DNA from: Spirometra erinaceieuropaei
Lineage: Eukaryota; Platyhelminthes; Cestoda; Diphyllobothriidea; Diphyllobothriidae
Length of the DNA stretch: 64,000 nt
Direction: 5' to 3'
NCBI GenBank assembly: GCA_902702965.1
Contig: CACRXP010000388.1
Span: forward strand, 534,321 to 598,320
Made by a program: the position numbers and the translations under genes. The stretch's first letter is position 1, and each line of letters begins with the position of its first letter. Under the pieces are notes generated by a model that worked only from the letters and a program-made list of their open reading frames with translations, had not been told where the DNA came from and ran no database searches. Below, piece after piece: positions 10,501-20,013 of this stretch.

Positions 10501-12485
10501 TTACTTGCTAAAGCCTAAACTAACGAATCTTCCATAATCAAGACTTCCTACTGGTCAGTAGATGCATAGGCGTTTGTGGTCGATTTTCTGATTTTGGGAT
10601 TTGCCCTCTAACTGCCCTGATTTGAAAAATTCCAAAAATCAGCTATCAGTGACCTCTTTCCTGGTAGACTTGCAAACATTCACAAGCGCGCCAACTGCCG
10701 CAATTGAGACGTACAAGTTTCCATTGCCCCCTGACGAGTAGTTGCGGGTAATATCGATCAGTTTTTCTAATTATTTCCCTTGTGACGTGGCGCGCAGCTC
10801 GTTTTGATTCATCCGACCCACCGAAAATGCATTTTTTATCTCATCGATTCGATGCTTATCGCTACTGAACCGGATTCAGTAGAATTTACAGTGATTGCAG
10901 TCAAGAGGTGATTCTGAGGCGTTATATCACAAAGGGACCTGTTCACTGAAAGGCCTACTTGTGGAACCGCGCCACAAGTAGGAGTTAGACTAGTCGTCTT
11001 TGAAGCCCGGCTTGTTTTGATGTACAATTTGCTGTCTGCGAGACTCGCTGTCCTCTCCTGTTTTGGGGTGGGAGGAAGTCATCCGCTCCTGCTTGGCCGC
11101 AGTCAGTTTTGCCCGTTTATTTTTGCCCTAGTCCGGCCAATTTCCTCTGCTTACACTCGCAGTCGTGTTTTTTAACTTTTAAATACGTCGAAGCACGGTA
11201 GCTGGCCTATCTCATGAAAGATCTGCTTTTGACTGGATAGGATTTCTAACGTGGTATTCTAATATTGGCTATTTTGCTGCATAGTCCCTAGATATTTTAG
11301 TCACGCCACGATGCCGGCTTTGAATGGGCAGCGTTTCGACCGTCTGCAAAGACTGCGCTCAGTAAAACTTATCACTCACGTGGCATGGGTTTTTGCTCAC
11401 CGATTTTCGCCGCCAGTATAAAATTTAATGTATTTTATGGAAAAAATGCACTTACTATCCCATCTTGTGCTAATGCGATAGCAAATTACGTCATCTTCGG
11501 ATTCTATACTCCAAGCAGGGACATCTTTCAGTCATAAAAGCCTTTTTGATTTCCCTGTAATTTTGAATCCGGACTGCAATTCCATGTTGCGCTTTTGGTT
11601 TCCAAACTACATGCTGCGCACTTTCCGTGTATGGGGAAATCACACAGCGCTCCAGGTTTGTAAGAAGACGTCGTATAGGGCTTATAAAATTTTGCAATAG
11701 AAGTGGACCGTAAGAAGCATTGATGAATAGGCAGATAGAATCTCGCGTGGATGGACATTCCGTGGTCCAATTATACACTTTCATAAGCCGAACCTATCCA
11801 TTACTCACGTATACTATTTGGAGAAGACGCAATCCGCTGCAATACCGTTACGCACTGTTTTCTATAAAATACACTTGAATTTATAAGAGCATCGAAAAGC
11901 AATAGGAAAAATTCATGCTACATAAGTAGTTATTCCTTATCGGATGCTGTTTGTGCGGACGGCCTGAAAGAGGCGGATTGAAAAGCTGGCATTCTGGCAT
12001 GACTGAAGTGTTTCGAAATTATGCTACAAGATGACGAATATTGGAAGATCATCTAGGTGATCCTTTCTAGTGGAAAACGCATTTCAAAACTTCGGCTAAT
12101 ATTTCACGAGATGGACAAACTACCGTACGGTTGGACTAATCAATCAGTTCTCTCATTTCTCTCTACACGCTATTTCAGCAACACGTCAAATCAATACATT
12201 ATTATACGACAATGCTATAACTATACACGTCAAAACTATACAGTATTATAATAATGGCGGTATTATTATTCTTATTAATATGGCAGGCTGCATGACGGTC
12301 TGCTGGCCAAGGTGGACCAACACGAGGAGTGTGTGTATGCTGTCGACTGGAGCCCAGTGGACACTTGGGTGTTTGCCTCGGTCAATTACGACGGCACTCT
12401 CTTAGTCAATCGTGTACCCGACTCCATAAAGTTGGGAATCCTGTTGCACGAAGAAGAAGAAGAGGAGGAGGAGGAGGAGGAATAA
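4200..12485 (+). CDS. EIPR1: EIPR1 (TSSC1) WD40 protein, 3' part of the gene
   Basis: EIPR1 is a WD40 beta-propeller partner of the EARP and GARP tethering complexes, acting in endosomal recycling and dense-core vesicle cargo sorting. Four exons are read: ~4200-4520, 6902-7175, 10181-10407 and 12287-12485. Phases agree at every junction (AG|A, TGG|GTC, AA|G). Diagnostic EIPR1 words follow in order: RWSPH, then D-RSM, VRDLDFNPN, SHWVWSVRY..RDQL, and HEECVYAVDWSPVD...NYDG-L--NRVP. The N-terminal half expected for a ~390-residue family member was not found and probably lies upstream of the window. The acceptor of the first exon is uncertain (4200 or 4230). Introns are 2.4, 3.0 and 1.9 kb and carry transposon pieces. 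The identification is secure; the exact first-exon edge is not. Confidence 0.9.
5260..5420 (+). pseudogene. RTE-like fragment
   Basis: A short piece parallel to the next one. The words cattcgttcggccagt and gaaatttggaggtatttaat...ctgaggaccat resemble the start of the EVFDHHCLR-I region of the RTE-like copy at 41.05 kb. It is degenerate. Confidence 0.4.
5740..6165 (+). pseudogene. RTE-like retrotransposon C-terminal fragment, degenerate
   Basis: Across frames it encodes LEVSYHCCLRTI, IRCHIIG, RMRWLKYVL, AAFDPAP and a DRH.WRGT-like end. These are in the same order as EVFDHHCLRAIL, ARCDNIA, RLKWFGYVL, ALDPAPL and DRHAWRGTV in the better-preserved copy at 41053-41481. The part between DPAP and DRH is shortened by an internal deletion. 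Stops and frameshifts make it non-functional. Confidence 0.65.
6902..7175 (+). CDS. EIPR1: EIPR1 exon with WD repeat
   Basis: The acceptor is ctacctctcag and the donor is cattgg|gtgagt. The exon encodes VRDLDFNPNRD, LATAGDDGCVKVWDLR and LSSHSHW, the most conserved EIPR1 blade. A Ser/Pro-rich insert of ~35 residues sits between the WD strand and SHW and is longer than the vertebrate linker. Ends in phase 0. Confidence 0.92.
7994..8032 (-). ncRNA. Hammerhead-ribozyme-like motif (degenerate)
   Basis: On the minus strand CTGATGA (8022-8028) is followed by an imperfect hairpin, then GAAA (7999-8002) and AGTC. The position of the base after GAAA differs from the + copy (A instead of C), so helix III is weakened. 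Confidence 0.45.
8140..8182 (+). ncRNA. Hammerhead-ribozyme-like motif, type I layout
   Basis: CTGATGA (8144-8150) is followed by a perfect 6-bp helix II (GGGTTC paired with GAATCC), then GAAA (8170-8173) and CGTC. GTCT just before the core can pair with AGGC just after the predicted GUC cleavage site at 8177. Helix III is only ACGU, a self-complementary tetramer. Penelope-like elements are known to carry hammerheads in their tails. Ribozyme activity is inferred only. Confidence 0.6.
10181..10407 (+). CDS. EIPR1: EIPR1 exon
   Basis: The acceptor is cgatacttag and the donor is gataa|gtaagt. It encodes VWSVRYHPTRDQLLVSAGSDS, the blade strand that continues SHW of the previous exon. An acidic/Ser/Thr-rich linker with DDSEGAS follows; vertebrate EIPR1 also has an acidic linker here. 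Ends two bases into a codon. Confidence 0.9.
10408..12286 (+). other. EIPR1 intron with foldback element
   Basis: GT at 10408 and AG at 12285-12286. The second half is occupied by foldback copy 3. No other feature recognised. Confidence 0.7.
11190..12130. mobile_element. Foldback element, copy 3
   Basis: The left arm (ctcatgaaag near 11210, a gatgccggctttgaatggg block near 11310) faces the right arm (agctggcattctggcatgac near 11983, cattttcaaaacttcgg-type end near 12090). At ~940 bp it is about the length of copies 1 and 7. It lies wholly within an EIPR1 intron. The overlapping minus-strand ORFs of 80-97 codons are not supported as genes. Confidence 0.7.
12287..12485 (+). CDS. EIPR1: EIPR1 last exon with poly-Glu C-terminus
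   Basis: The acceptor is aatatggcag. The exon encodes HEECVYAVDWSPVDTWVFAS and then NYDGTLLVNRVPDSIK-LGILL, the conserved final blade of EIPR1. Vertebrate family members stop at about this point. Here the frame goes on into a GAA/GAG run coding eleven glutamates before TAA at 12483-12485. The 99-codon overlapping + frame at 12329-12628 is a shadow. Confidence 0.92.
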
Positions 12486-15400
12486 CTTCCTGTCGACTCG
12501 CTTTCTCCGCTCCTGCATTCCTGCCGTCTGCAACGGCTCGGTTTTTCTACCTTTTTTTTCTTGCTCCCCACTTCTTTCTCACCCAACTCGTGCTTGTGAC
12601 ACCCCCTTCCCCACCACCCGGCTGTTGACTTTCTTTGTTGTACTCTCCCCTTTTCTGTGATATGGCTCTCAAATTAAATTTAAATAGGGCTGCTTGTCTC
12701 AGCTACAGTCGGAAGGGAAAGTAACACGCCGTAGTCTTCAGGTGAGCCGTATCGGTTCCCCAAGTTACAAAGATCAGCGCGTCTAACGGCGGTCCTCGAA
12801 TGGCGCCCATTTGTTTGAATCCTGGTTGACGTATAAGTGTGTAGACCCCTCGTCAGAGAGCATTGCGTGTCGCACTTTGCTTACTTCATGATCACGCTTC
12901 AGAGGTCCCGCTGTTCAGTTCATCTCCATCGGACAATCGTCAAGGTTACTGTGAAAGCGTTAGTGGGTAGTAAACCGTCCTAAGTGGAGGACGGTTCTAA
13001 ATGTACAATAACTTCGGGAGGCTACTAAGACGTCCGAGCAAGTTTTGTTTGAAAGGCTGTGCTTTCTAGGCAGGAAACTAACCCTAGGGTTGATTAACAT
13101 ACATCGGGTGGTAGGCCGGAAAGTGGAGCGCTGTGCATGTCAGCCCGGAAGAGCTCGTGTGGGTTCATGCCTCGCAGCCTCTACAACGAACGCTCCATTC
13201 GTGACATCCTTTCTGAGCAGCAGACATCTCGGCGGTGGGCGAGCTGATGTCCGCCTGTAAAATTAACGTCCTGTTGTCGTATAGGTCGAGTGAGGTAGTG
13301 TCGGAGTGTGAGGCATGGTTCCGATTATCAAACTGCCAGCAGTGCGCTTAACTGCTTTGGTCTGAGTTTGACACAGGCATCAACTACGGTCAGAACGATT
13401 TAACTGTCACCAAGAATGTGTCTCATACCAGAGGCGTGTGGCTCCCTGAGAGCAAACAATAGTTGCTACCGGCAGGGAGACGCTCAGGACTAAGTATCGG
13501 AGAGGGCCCCTACTCAGCGTTCCGTGCACGTGCTATACTCCCGGCGGTCTGCTTTATTTTGTAGGTCATGGAGAGGCAATTTGGGTTGGCACGTGTTCGG
13601 CCTAAGAGTAGACTCCACCATCTAGAAAGGCCCCTTATCATCCTTTCCAGTGATTTTCCACCTCTAAGAACCACTGTCTAGTGAGCCTGTCATTACCATG
13701 GATAAGACTCCTTCCTTTCGACGCTTGGACAGCAGAGCGTTGCCAATCTGTTCCTTTTCTACTCCAGATTGCCCTGCCGTGATTCCGACGCCAGGCACAG
13801 TAAGGACGGCCTTCATTTGTACGCGCCTTTATAGTCCTATCAATGGTCACTCGCGAGACCAAGCACCGTGACTGGAGGCGACTGATGAGAGTATATTTTT
13901 ATGTTGGACACACCAGGTACATGAAGTTACGTGTCACATGAACAGCTATTTGTTTTGAATTGCCGTTCCGCATTACATACGCACAAATGCACACAATGGC
14001 GCCTTGTCGACCTAGCAACCTCTCATGTTTACGAATCCAGCGTTGTTTTTTCCTCAGTGGAAATCGTTGCATGAAAGGTACATGTTTCCTGATATTCTAC
14101 TGCCATCCGCAGCATATGGGGATGGTCATCGGTAGCGATTTCCCTGCTGCTTGCATCCAAAATTTCGCATGTATTTTTCGATCTGAAGGCCGGGTTCAAA
14201 ACACCGGCCTCAATACGGGAGGTAGATGGCAATTGAGAATAATGTAATAGTCATGTCAAAATGCATAGGTAATCAGGTCTGTTCAAGACAGTTTCTCGTG
14301 GGCAAATAGACGCGAGTCCTTGAACACCCTATCAGCAGTGCAAAACATTGATTTTCACAAAGAAAATAATTTTTGAGTATTTTTTAAGTAGTCCCGTATA
14401 CGCTATATGAGGACAATACGTATTGTCTTTAAAAATTTGAACGCGACTTTCGACAGAGACCCTGCTATCACATAAACCCCTCGTCAGAGGGGGATAGAAA
14501 GGGGCTAGGTGGGGCGCGGCCCTTTAATGTTGAAGCGGTATTCATGATTACTGCAGAAAAAGTACAACGCGCCAATGCGTACAGTTTATTATTTAAGAAG
14601 GCCATTAAAACTAAATATATGCCAATTCTCTATGACATTTGTCTTTTAGCCTACCCTGTCAATCATAATATCATCCTCTTTTGAGTTGAATCGCTGACTT
14701 TATTGAGTCACTTGGATGCCACTTACTGTTAGTTGTTTTCTACGACCAAAGGGACTGCAGCAATCTGCCAAATCCTCCTGGCCACTTCATTTTTCCAACA
14801 CCCTCTTCAATCTCTCTAATCTCTGTTCTGTTCTGAACTTCATCCGCTTAGTCACTATAACTATCTTCCAAACCCCATCATTCTTTGGTACTCCCAAGCC
14901 TTGCTGCCTTCCATGGCAATCTTTTATACACTTCTCCTTATTAACAAAACTATAGTCCTACTGCGTCATTAGATTTAATGCTGCAGTCACGCCGATATTA
15001 TTTACATGATTTTTGCAGTAAATGTCGGCATAGCAACAACACTGGAATTTTGGATAATTATTCTAGAAAATATACCCTATTACGGATTATTTGTTCACCA
15101 ACATTCTATAAAACTCCTTGAATGGCAGCCACCCTTTTCGGAATAGTTGAATTATTATCCGACTGAATGATAGGTATGTTTTTGAAAATATGGCTCAGCC
15201 TACGGCCCTTGATTATGAACTGAAATACGATTCGATATGCATACCCAGCTACAGGACGAAGCTCTGACTACTGACCAATTCTTTACTTTAGGAAATTTTG
15301 ACTTCTAACACCAAGATCGCTAAAGCAGGGGTGGTGGCCATTGTATTCCCTATACCTAATCGTCCTTAGAACACTATCCTTATGGCAGTAGTCCTGATTA

Positions 15401-16595
15401 CTCCTCTGGAAATTTCTGCCCTGCATTGATCCTTCTCACCAAAAGGGAAGACGTTACTTAGGTGAAACTGTAATATTCTTCCCTTGTCCATCAGTGGTGA
15501 TGCAGAGGTCTGGGGAATCCTTAAGGCAATGTCGGAATCCATCTTCTCCATTAAAATACGCGGTGACGATTTGTAACTTCTCAAAATTGTTTGGGTTTCT
15601 GTTTTTCTTGTTTTAGTGTTGAAGTTTGGAAATATTATTAATAAGCACGTCGGTCTTTATCTGCCCATTTACAAAAGAGAGGTGGTCGTGCGATTCGTCG
15701 GATTTTGCCAAAAACTCTTCATCCCTGCTTCTTCGTTGATTTCCCACTTAACATTTTCGACATGGGCCACGCGCCCACGTACTGACGGACTAGAGGATGA
15801 TACCTCACGAGAGCCACGTAAGAAAGGCAGTAAGTAAAGCCGGTTGGTAAGTAAAACTGATATTCAAAACGTAAAATGACCTGACGGCTGAGCACGCCAA
15901 CAGAAAGGATACTATCCAGCAGCGTTGTGTCCGTCACGTCAAATCAAGCAATACGGTAAAAAAGAACGGGATGAGATTGTCAAAGGTGAATTAGTCTGGT
16001 GCCTCGTCACAAGCATACCCAATGTGTCTATTTAAAAACATGGACTGATATCTGTCTTTTCTTTCGCAATGGATTCAGACCCGACAGAATGAGATTTTTT
16101 CATCCTAGGGCAGTTGCGCGGGTATTTATCCTTTTAAACTGCTAGACATATAATCGTTCAAAATAATCAGCTTGTGCTATATCCTATCCTTAAACACTGT
16201 CTCAAGTAATGCAAACAAGCTAAATTAATCACAAAATGCAATTACCACTTATTCTAAGGTAACCTGCATCAATGGTTTCATCTCGTGCACAGGTACCACG
16301 GATACCGAATTATACTGAACTGTGTGGATATGAAAGTGATCGTTCGTGAAAAATGATGTATTAGAGAAGTGGTGTCTACCAGACGGAATTAACGAATTTG
16401 CTTTCGTCCATAAAGTCCCACCCCAGGAACTCTCTTAGTTAGTTTGTCATCCAAGCCGAACGGCTGAAGCGCCCTAAATTATTACTGAAGCCGAAATCAA
16501 GACCGACAGGTCGAGATAACCCCATGGACACTCGATGCAAGTCACATGTGGGCACGCAACCCTTGTTTGTATCCAGAACGGAACGCGTAACCAGA
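12486..16595. other. Unassigned intergenic sequence
   Basis: EIPR1 3' flank and intergenic DNA. I saw no AATAAA close to the stop codon, no ORF with a recognisable domain, and no clear repeat of the families described elsewhere. Confidence 0.5.
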
Positions 16596-16865
16596 TACGG
16601 TAAGTGACGAATCTTATGAAATGTTAACTAGCATCCTAAAACGCTTTTCCCGTTAGGACAGATTGCTTGAGCAGAGTTGTCATCTTGACTTGCATGCAAC
16701 CCAATCCTAAGATAATTCAGTCGCACCAGGACGCTAGCTTCCGAATGCACTCCCTCTCTGCCGCTCGAAGAAATCCGCAATGTACAAAAAATACCGACTA
16801 AGTAGCATAAAATTTCCAGCGCCCTTAAAAATAGTGGTTAATTTGTGTCTATGGCAGTAGGGAGT
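16596..16865 (+). mobile_element. Foldback element fragment, copy 4 (left arm)
   Basis: The words cttatgaaatgttaac, cccgttaggacagattgct and ccaggacgctagcttccgaatg follow the order of the left arm of copies 1 and 7. The right arm is missing. Confidence 0.5.
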
Positions 16866-17074
16866 GTCATTTGGATACCCGATTATTGTCATAAAAGACA
16901 GAAGAATTTAGCTAAATATGAAGATAAGAAGCCATAAAACTCTTTCCACAGTAAAATGTGTAGCAATTTTTGAGAATGACTCGTCGAAAAAGGTGGAAAT
17001 TTAGTGCGACTAGTGACGCTGACGCTCACAGTACGAGAACGTGTGTGACCGTCAGTGGGCCATCCCGCCGATGG

Positions 17075-18075
17075 GAGTATCCTTTCTCGCATTAATTCTA
17101 GCTCCAGTCTTCCGCTTATTGACACTCTCACACCGAGAGTTCGATTCTATATCACACGCAAATCATTCATGGCGATTCCGCCGCCTCTTTGCCCTACATG
17201 TAATCGCTCCCTATTTTGCTTCCAAGTGTGCCTTCCTTTGGAATAATATTCCGCAAGAAATAAGGTCATCGCCTAAGTTACTGGTATTTAAGTCGAAAGT
17301 ACGCAAACACCTTACAACGGAAAGTATAAAGGTGCTTTTAATGGTCTCATTCCCGAACATTCAACTTCTTGACCTCGAGAAGGGTCCTCCCGGGATTCAG
17401 TGTTAGATTTTTATCTTTACAACCCCCTGTTTTGAATTGGTTACTAAATCTCCTGCTACCACTCCTCCCCCATAGCGACGCTTTTTGCGGTTCTTGATGT
17501 CATCTCCCTCATTTTGACCTCAAGCGGTCTGTCGACGATTCCGGCGGAACCCACTGTATCCGTCGCCCACTAGTAATTTGGTCGTACCTTCCTTCCCACT
17601 CCTCGGTTGAGCTCGAAGCGGACTGCGGCGGATCGCATCTGGGTTCTTTTCGTCTGGCCTCTTTGACGAGAATAGTCTCATCCAGCGTATCAATCCTGTC
17701 CTGACGATGTCCGTCCTGAATCCCGTATACAATACCACATGCAGGCCAGTCCTGTCCGATCCGCATGCATACCTCTCAAGGTTGACATTTATTTCTGTTC
17801 TGACGATGTCCGATTATAATCCGTTATATACCGCCACACGCAGGACAATTTTGTCCGTATTTTTGTGTTATTATTAGCGACGGTTTTTCCCTTGTAAAAT
17901 TAATTTAATTATTTTTGAATTTTTATGTGAAGTTTTTTTCACCGATCGCTCATCATTTTTCTTAACGGACTATAAATTCAGAAACTAAGAATTGCATTTT
18001 GTACAGATTCTGCTTACCTCGTCCAAAATTCGTATGTTAATTTATTTTTACTAGCGTTGATGGGACCCCGACGGC
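17075..18075 (+). pseudogene. CR1-like retrotransposon, 5'-truncated copy
   Basis: Two overlapping frames (switch near 17205) encode RINSSSSLPLIDTLTPR and then FASKCAFLWNNIPQEIR and SKVRKHLTTESIK. These match the last ~110 residues of the 892-codon ORF at 20014-22692. The 3' UTR (from ~17410) contains one copy of the ~355-bp unit that is present twice in the larger element. The end is gatgggaccccgacgg near 18073, without the simple-sequence tail. A typical 5'-truncated insertion, with a frameshift. Confidence 0.8.
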
Positions 18076-19260
18076 GCAGTTCACATCACCGCAAAGTACA
18101 AACGGCGTTACCATGCCGGCAGACCATTGTGGACCAGGCGGTTCAAACCAGACCTAGCCACGGACGTAGCCCCCCCCCGTACGGAACAATGATTTAAATG
18201 TTCACACGTTGCTGCACTCTAGCAGTCACTAATGATGAACTCTAGTTCGAGTTCGAAAGCTTAGGCCGATAACTCTACTGTCCCAGTGATCGTGCCTTTA
18301 TCTTCTTTTATTTATTTATTTGAAATGTTCCTTGTCAAATTGAGAACGTTTAGCCGGAAAAAATTAGGGTCACATCTGAAGCGCGGTTGGTGCGGCGATA
18401 ATATTTATTCGTTGACCATAGGCAAAACCGACAACCAGAGAAACATAAGGAACCCTCGGACAGCGCCGACATCGCGCTTAGGGTGAAACAGGTGTAGACT
18501 TTAACTGCTGCGATAATCATCGTTGCGGGGGACAACAGCAGTGGATTTACAAACTAACTGAAAAACACGACGTCGTTAAATAATGCGGAAACTTCCAGTT
18601 GACAAAATTAATGCATGCAAAATTTATCCTTAAGTTCCAGGAGTCACCTTTTCCAAGATCAAAAGCCAAGTGATTGGAAATAAAACGAATAATAGTGATT
18701 TTATGCCTTTTTAATCAAAATGGTAATGTGGTTTTATTTTGAAAACCGGTGATCAAGATAGCGGCCTAACTGCAAGTGGAAAATTAGTCCAATGGAAAGT
18801 ATACTTACGAACATAAACTCGAAAATTTAGGCGTAAAGAGGAAATATAATGACAATGGAGGAACTGCGTGTGTTACAATGTTGACCTACAGGAGTCCGGC
18901 CATCAGTTTATGGAGGATTTGAACTGTAATTTTTGCGAAGTAGGAAACATAGACCGGGGTCGAGCCTTCTAGCTCGGAAAAATGAGTTGTTCATCGGTCA
19001 ACACATCACTGTATATACAGTATTTAACTAATTACGAGAGAAGTAGTCTCAAGCAGAAAATATCTGGAGACTTAGAAACAAGTGAGTGTTTGGGCGCTCT
19101 TTTTCACGAAAAATGTCGTTTGGGTCACATGTGAAGACTCATTCAAACATCAAACTTCATTTCCAAAAAATGGCTGTCCACAGCGAAAGCCAGCAACCAA
19201 TATGCCTTTGATCAATAAGAAAACTTTCCCCTACAATTGACCTCTTTAAGAAGTGCTTTA
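18076..19260. other. Unassigned intergenic sequence
   Basis: AT-rich, no recognisable coding or repeat signal beyond a short C-run near 18170. Confidence 0.5.
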
Positions 19261-19264
19261 ATAC

Positions 19265-19382
19265 TACACTCCGTTGACAGATCTCTGTGTACTTTGCATT
19301 TCACTGCTGGCCGGATTTGTGTTTAACGCTTCCCTGACAATGCCTCTAAACTGGTAGTAAATAAAATTATTATTATTATTGT
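19265..19382 (+). repeat. Retroelement-like tail with (ATT)n, plus orientation
   Basis: A ggccggatttgtgtttaacg...ttccctgacaatg...aataaaatt segment ends in ATT repeats. Its inverted counterpart is at 19715-19815. This suggests two 3' tails of an unidentified element facing each other. Confidence 0.5.
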
Positions 19383-19714
19383 TTCACGGTGAGGCCAAGA
19401 AAAAATGTGACACTCTTGGCCACTTTGTCACGTTCATGGACAATGCTAACATTTTTCTACCGTAAGCGTATGAACATGCCTTCTTCTATATACTGTGGTC
19501 ATTTGCACTGTTGTTTTATTACCACGATTACCATCGAAAATAAAATAAATTGTCAATTCCGGGAAAAAATCTATTTATTAAAACTCTTGCGGGTAAATTA
19601 CTTTCCTTTTAATGAACAACACACTCAGATGTGCAACTGGAGTCTAGGACATGTGTTAGCATAGGAAATTGAACGAATACTTTTCAGCGTCCATTTTCGC
19701 TAAACCTTATTAAT

Positions 19715-19815
19715 ATTTTATGATAATAATACTTTTATTTGATGCCATTTTACCGTCATTGTCAGGGAAACGTTAAAAACAAATTCGGCCAGCTGTGAAA
19801 AACACTCCGGTCAAA
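19715..19815 (-). repeat. Retroelement-like tail, minus orientation
   Basis: Reverse complement of 19265-19382: taataatact...ttttatttgatg, cattgtcagggaaacgtt, aattcggccagc. The ~330 bp between the two tails has no assigned function. Confidence 0.5.
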
Positions 19816-20013
19816 AAGGAATAAAAATAAAATTGATGGTGAATTTTATGGGTTGAGGGGTTCAGGAAAAAAACTGCTGACTTCAAACTGTCGACCGTCA
19901 AAAAGGGAGGGGTTACACGTTATCGGATATTATCAGTTGCCAATTCCTTTCATGAAGTTGGGGCTAGTCGAAACAGAAGCGCCGAAGAACAGCTGTCGCT
20001 GCTGGAAAAGAAA

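Noticed and set aside
12329..12628. 99-codon + frame over the last EIPR1 exon
   Set aside because: Shadow of the conserved EIPR1 frame and of the GAA/GAG repeat.
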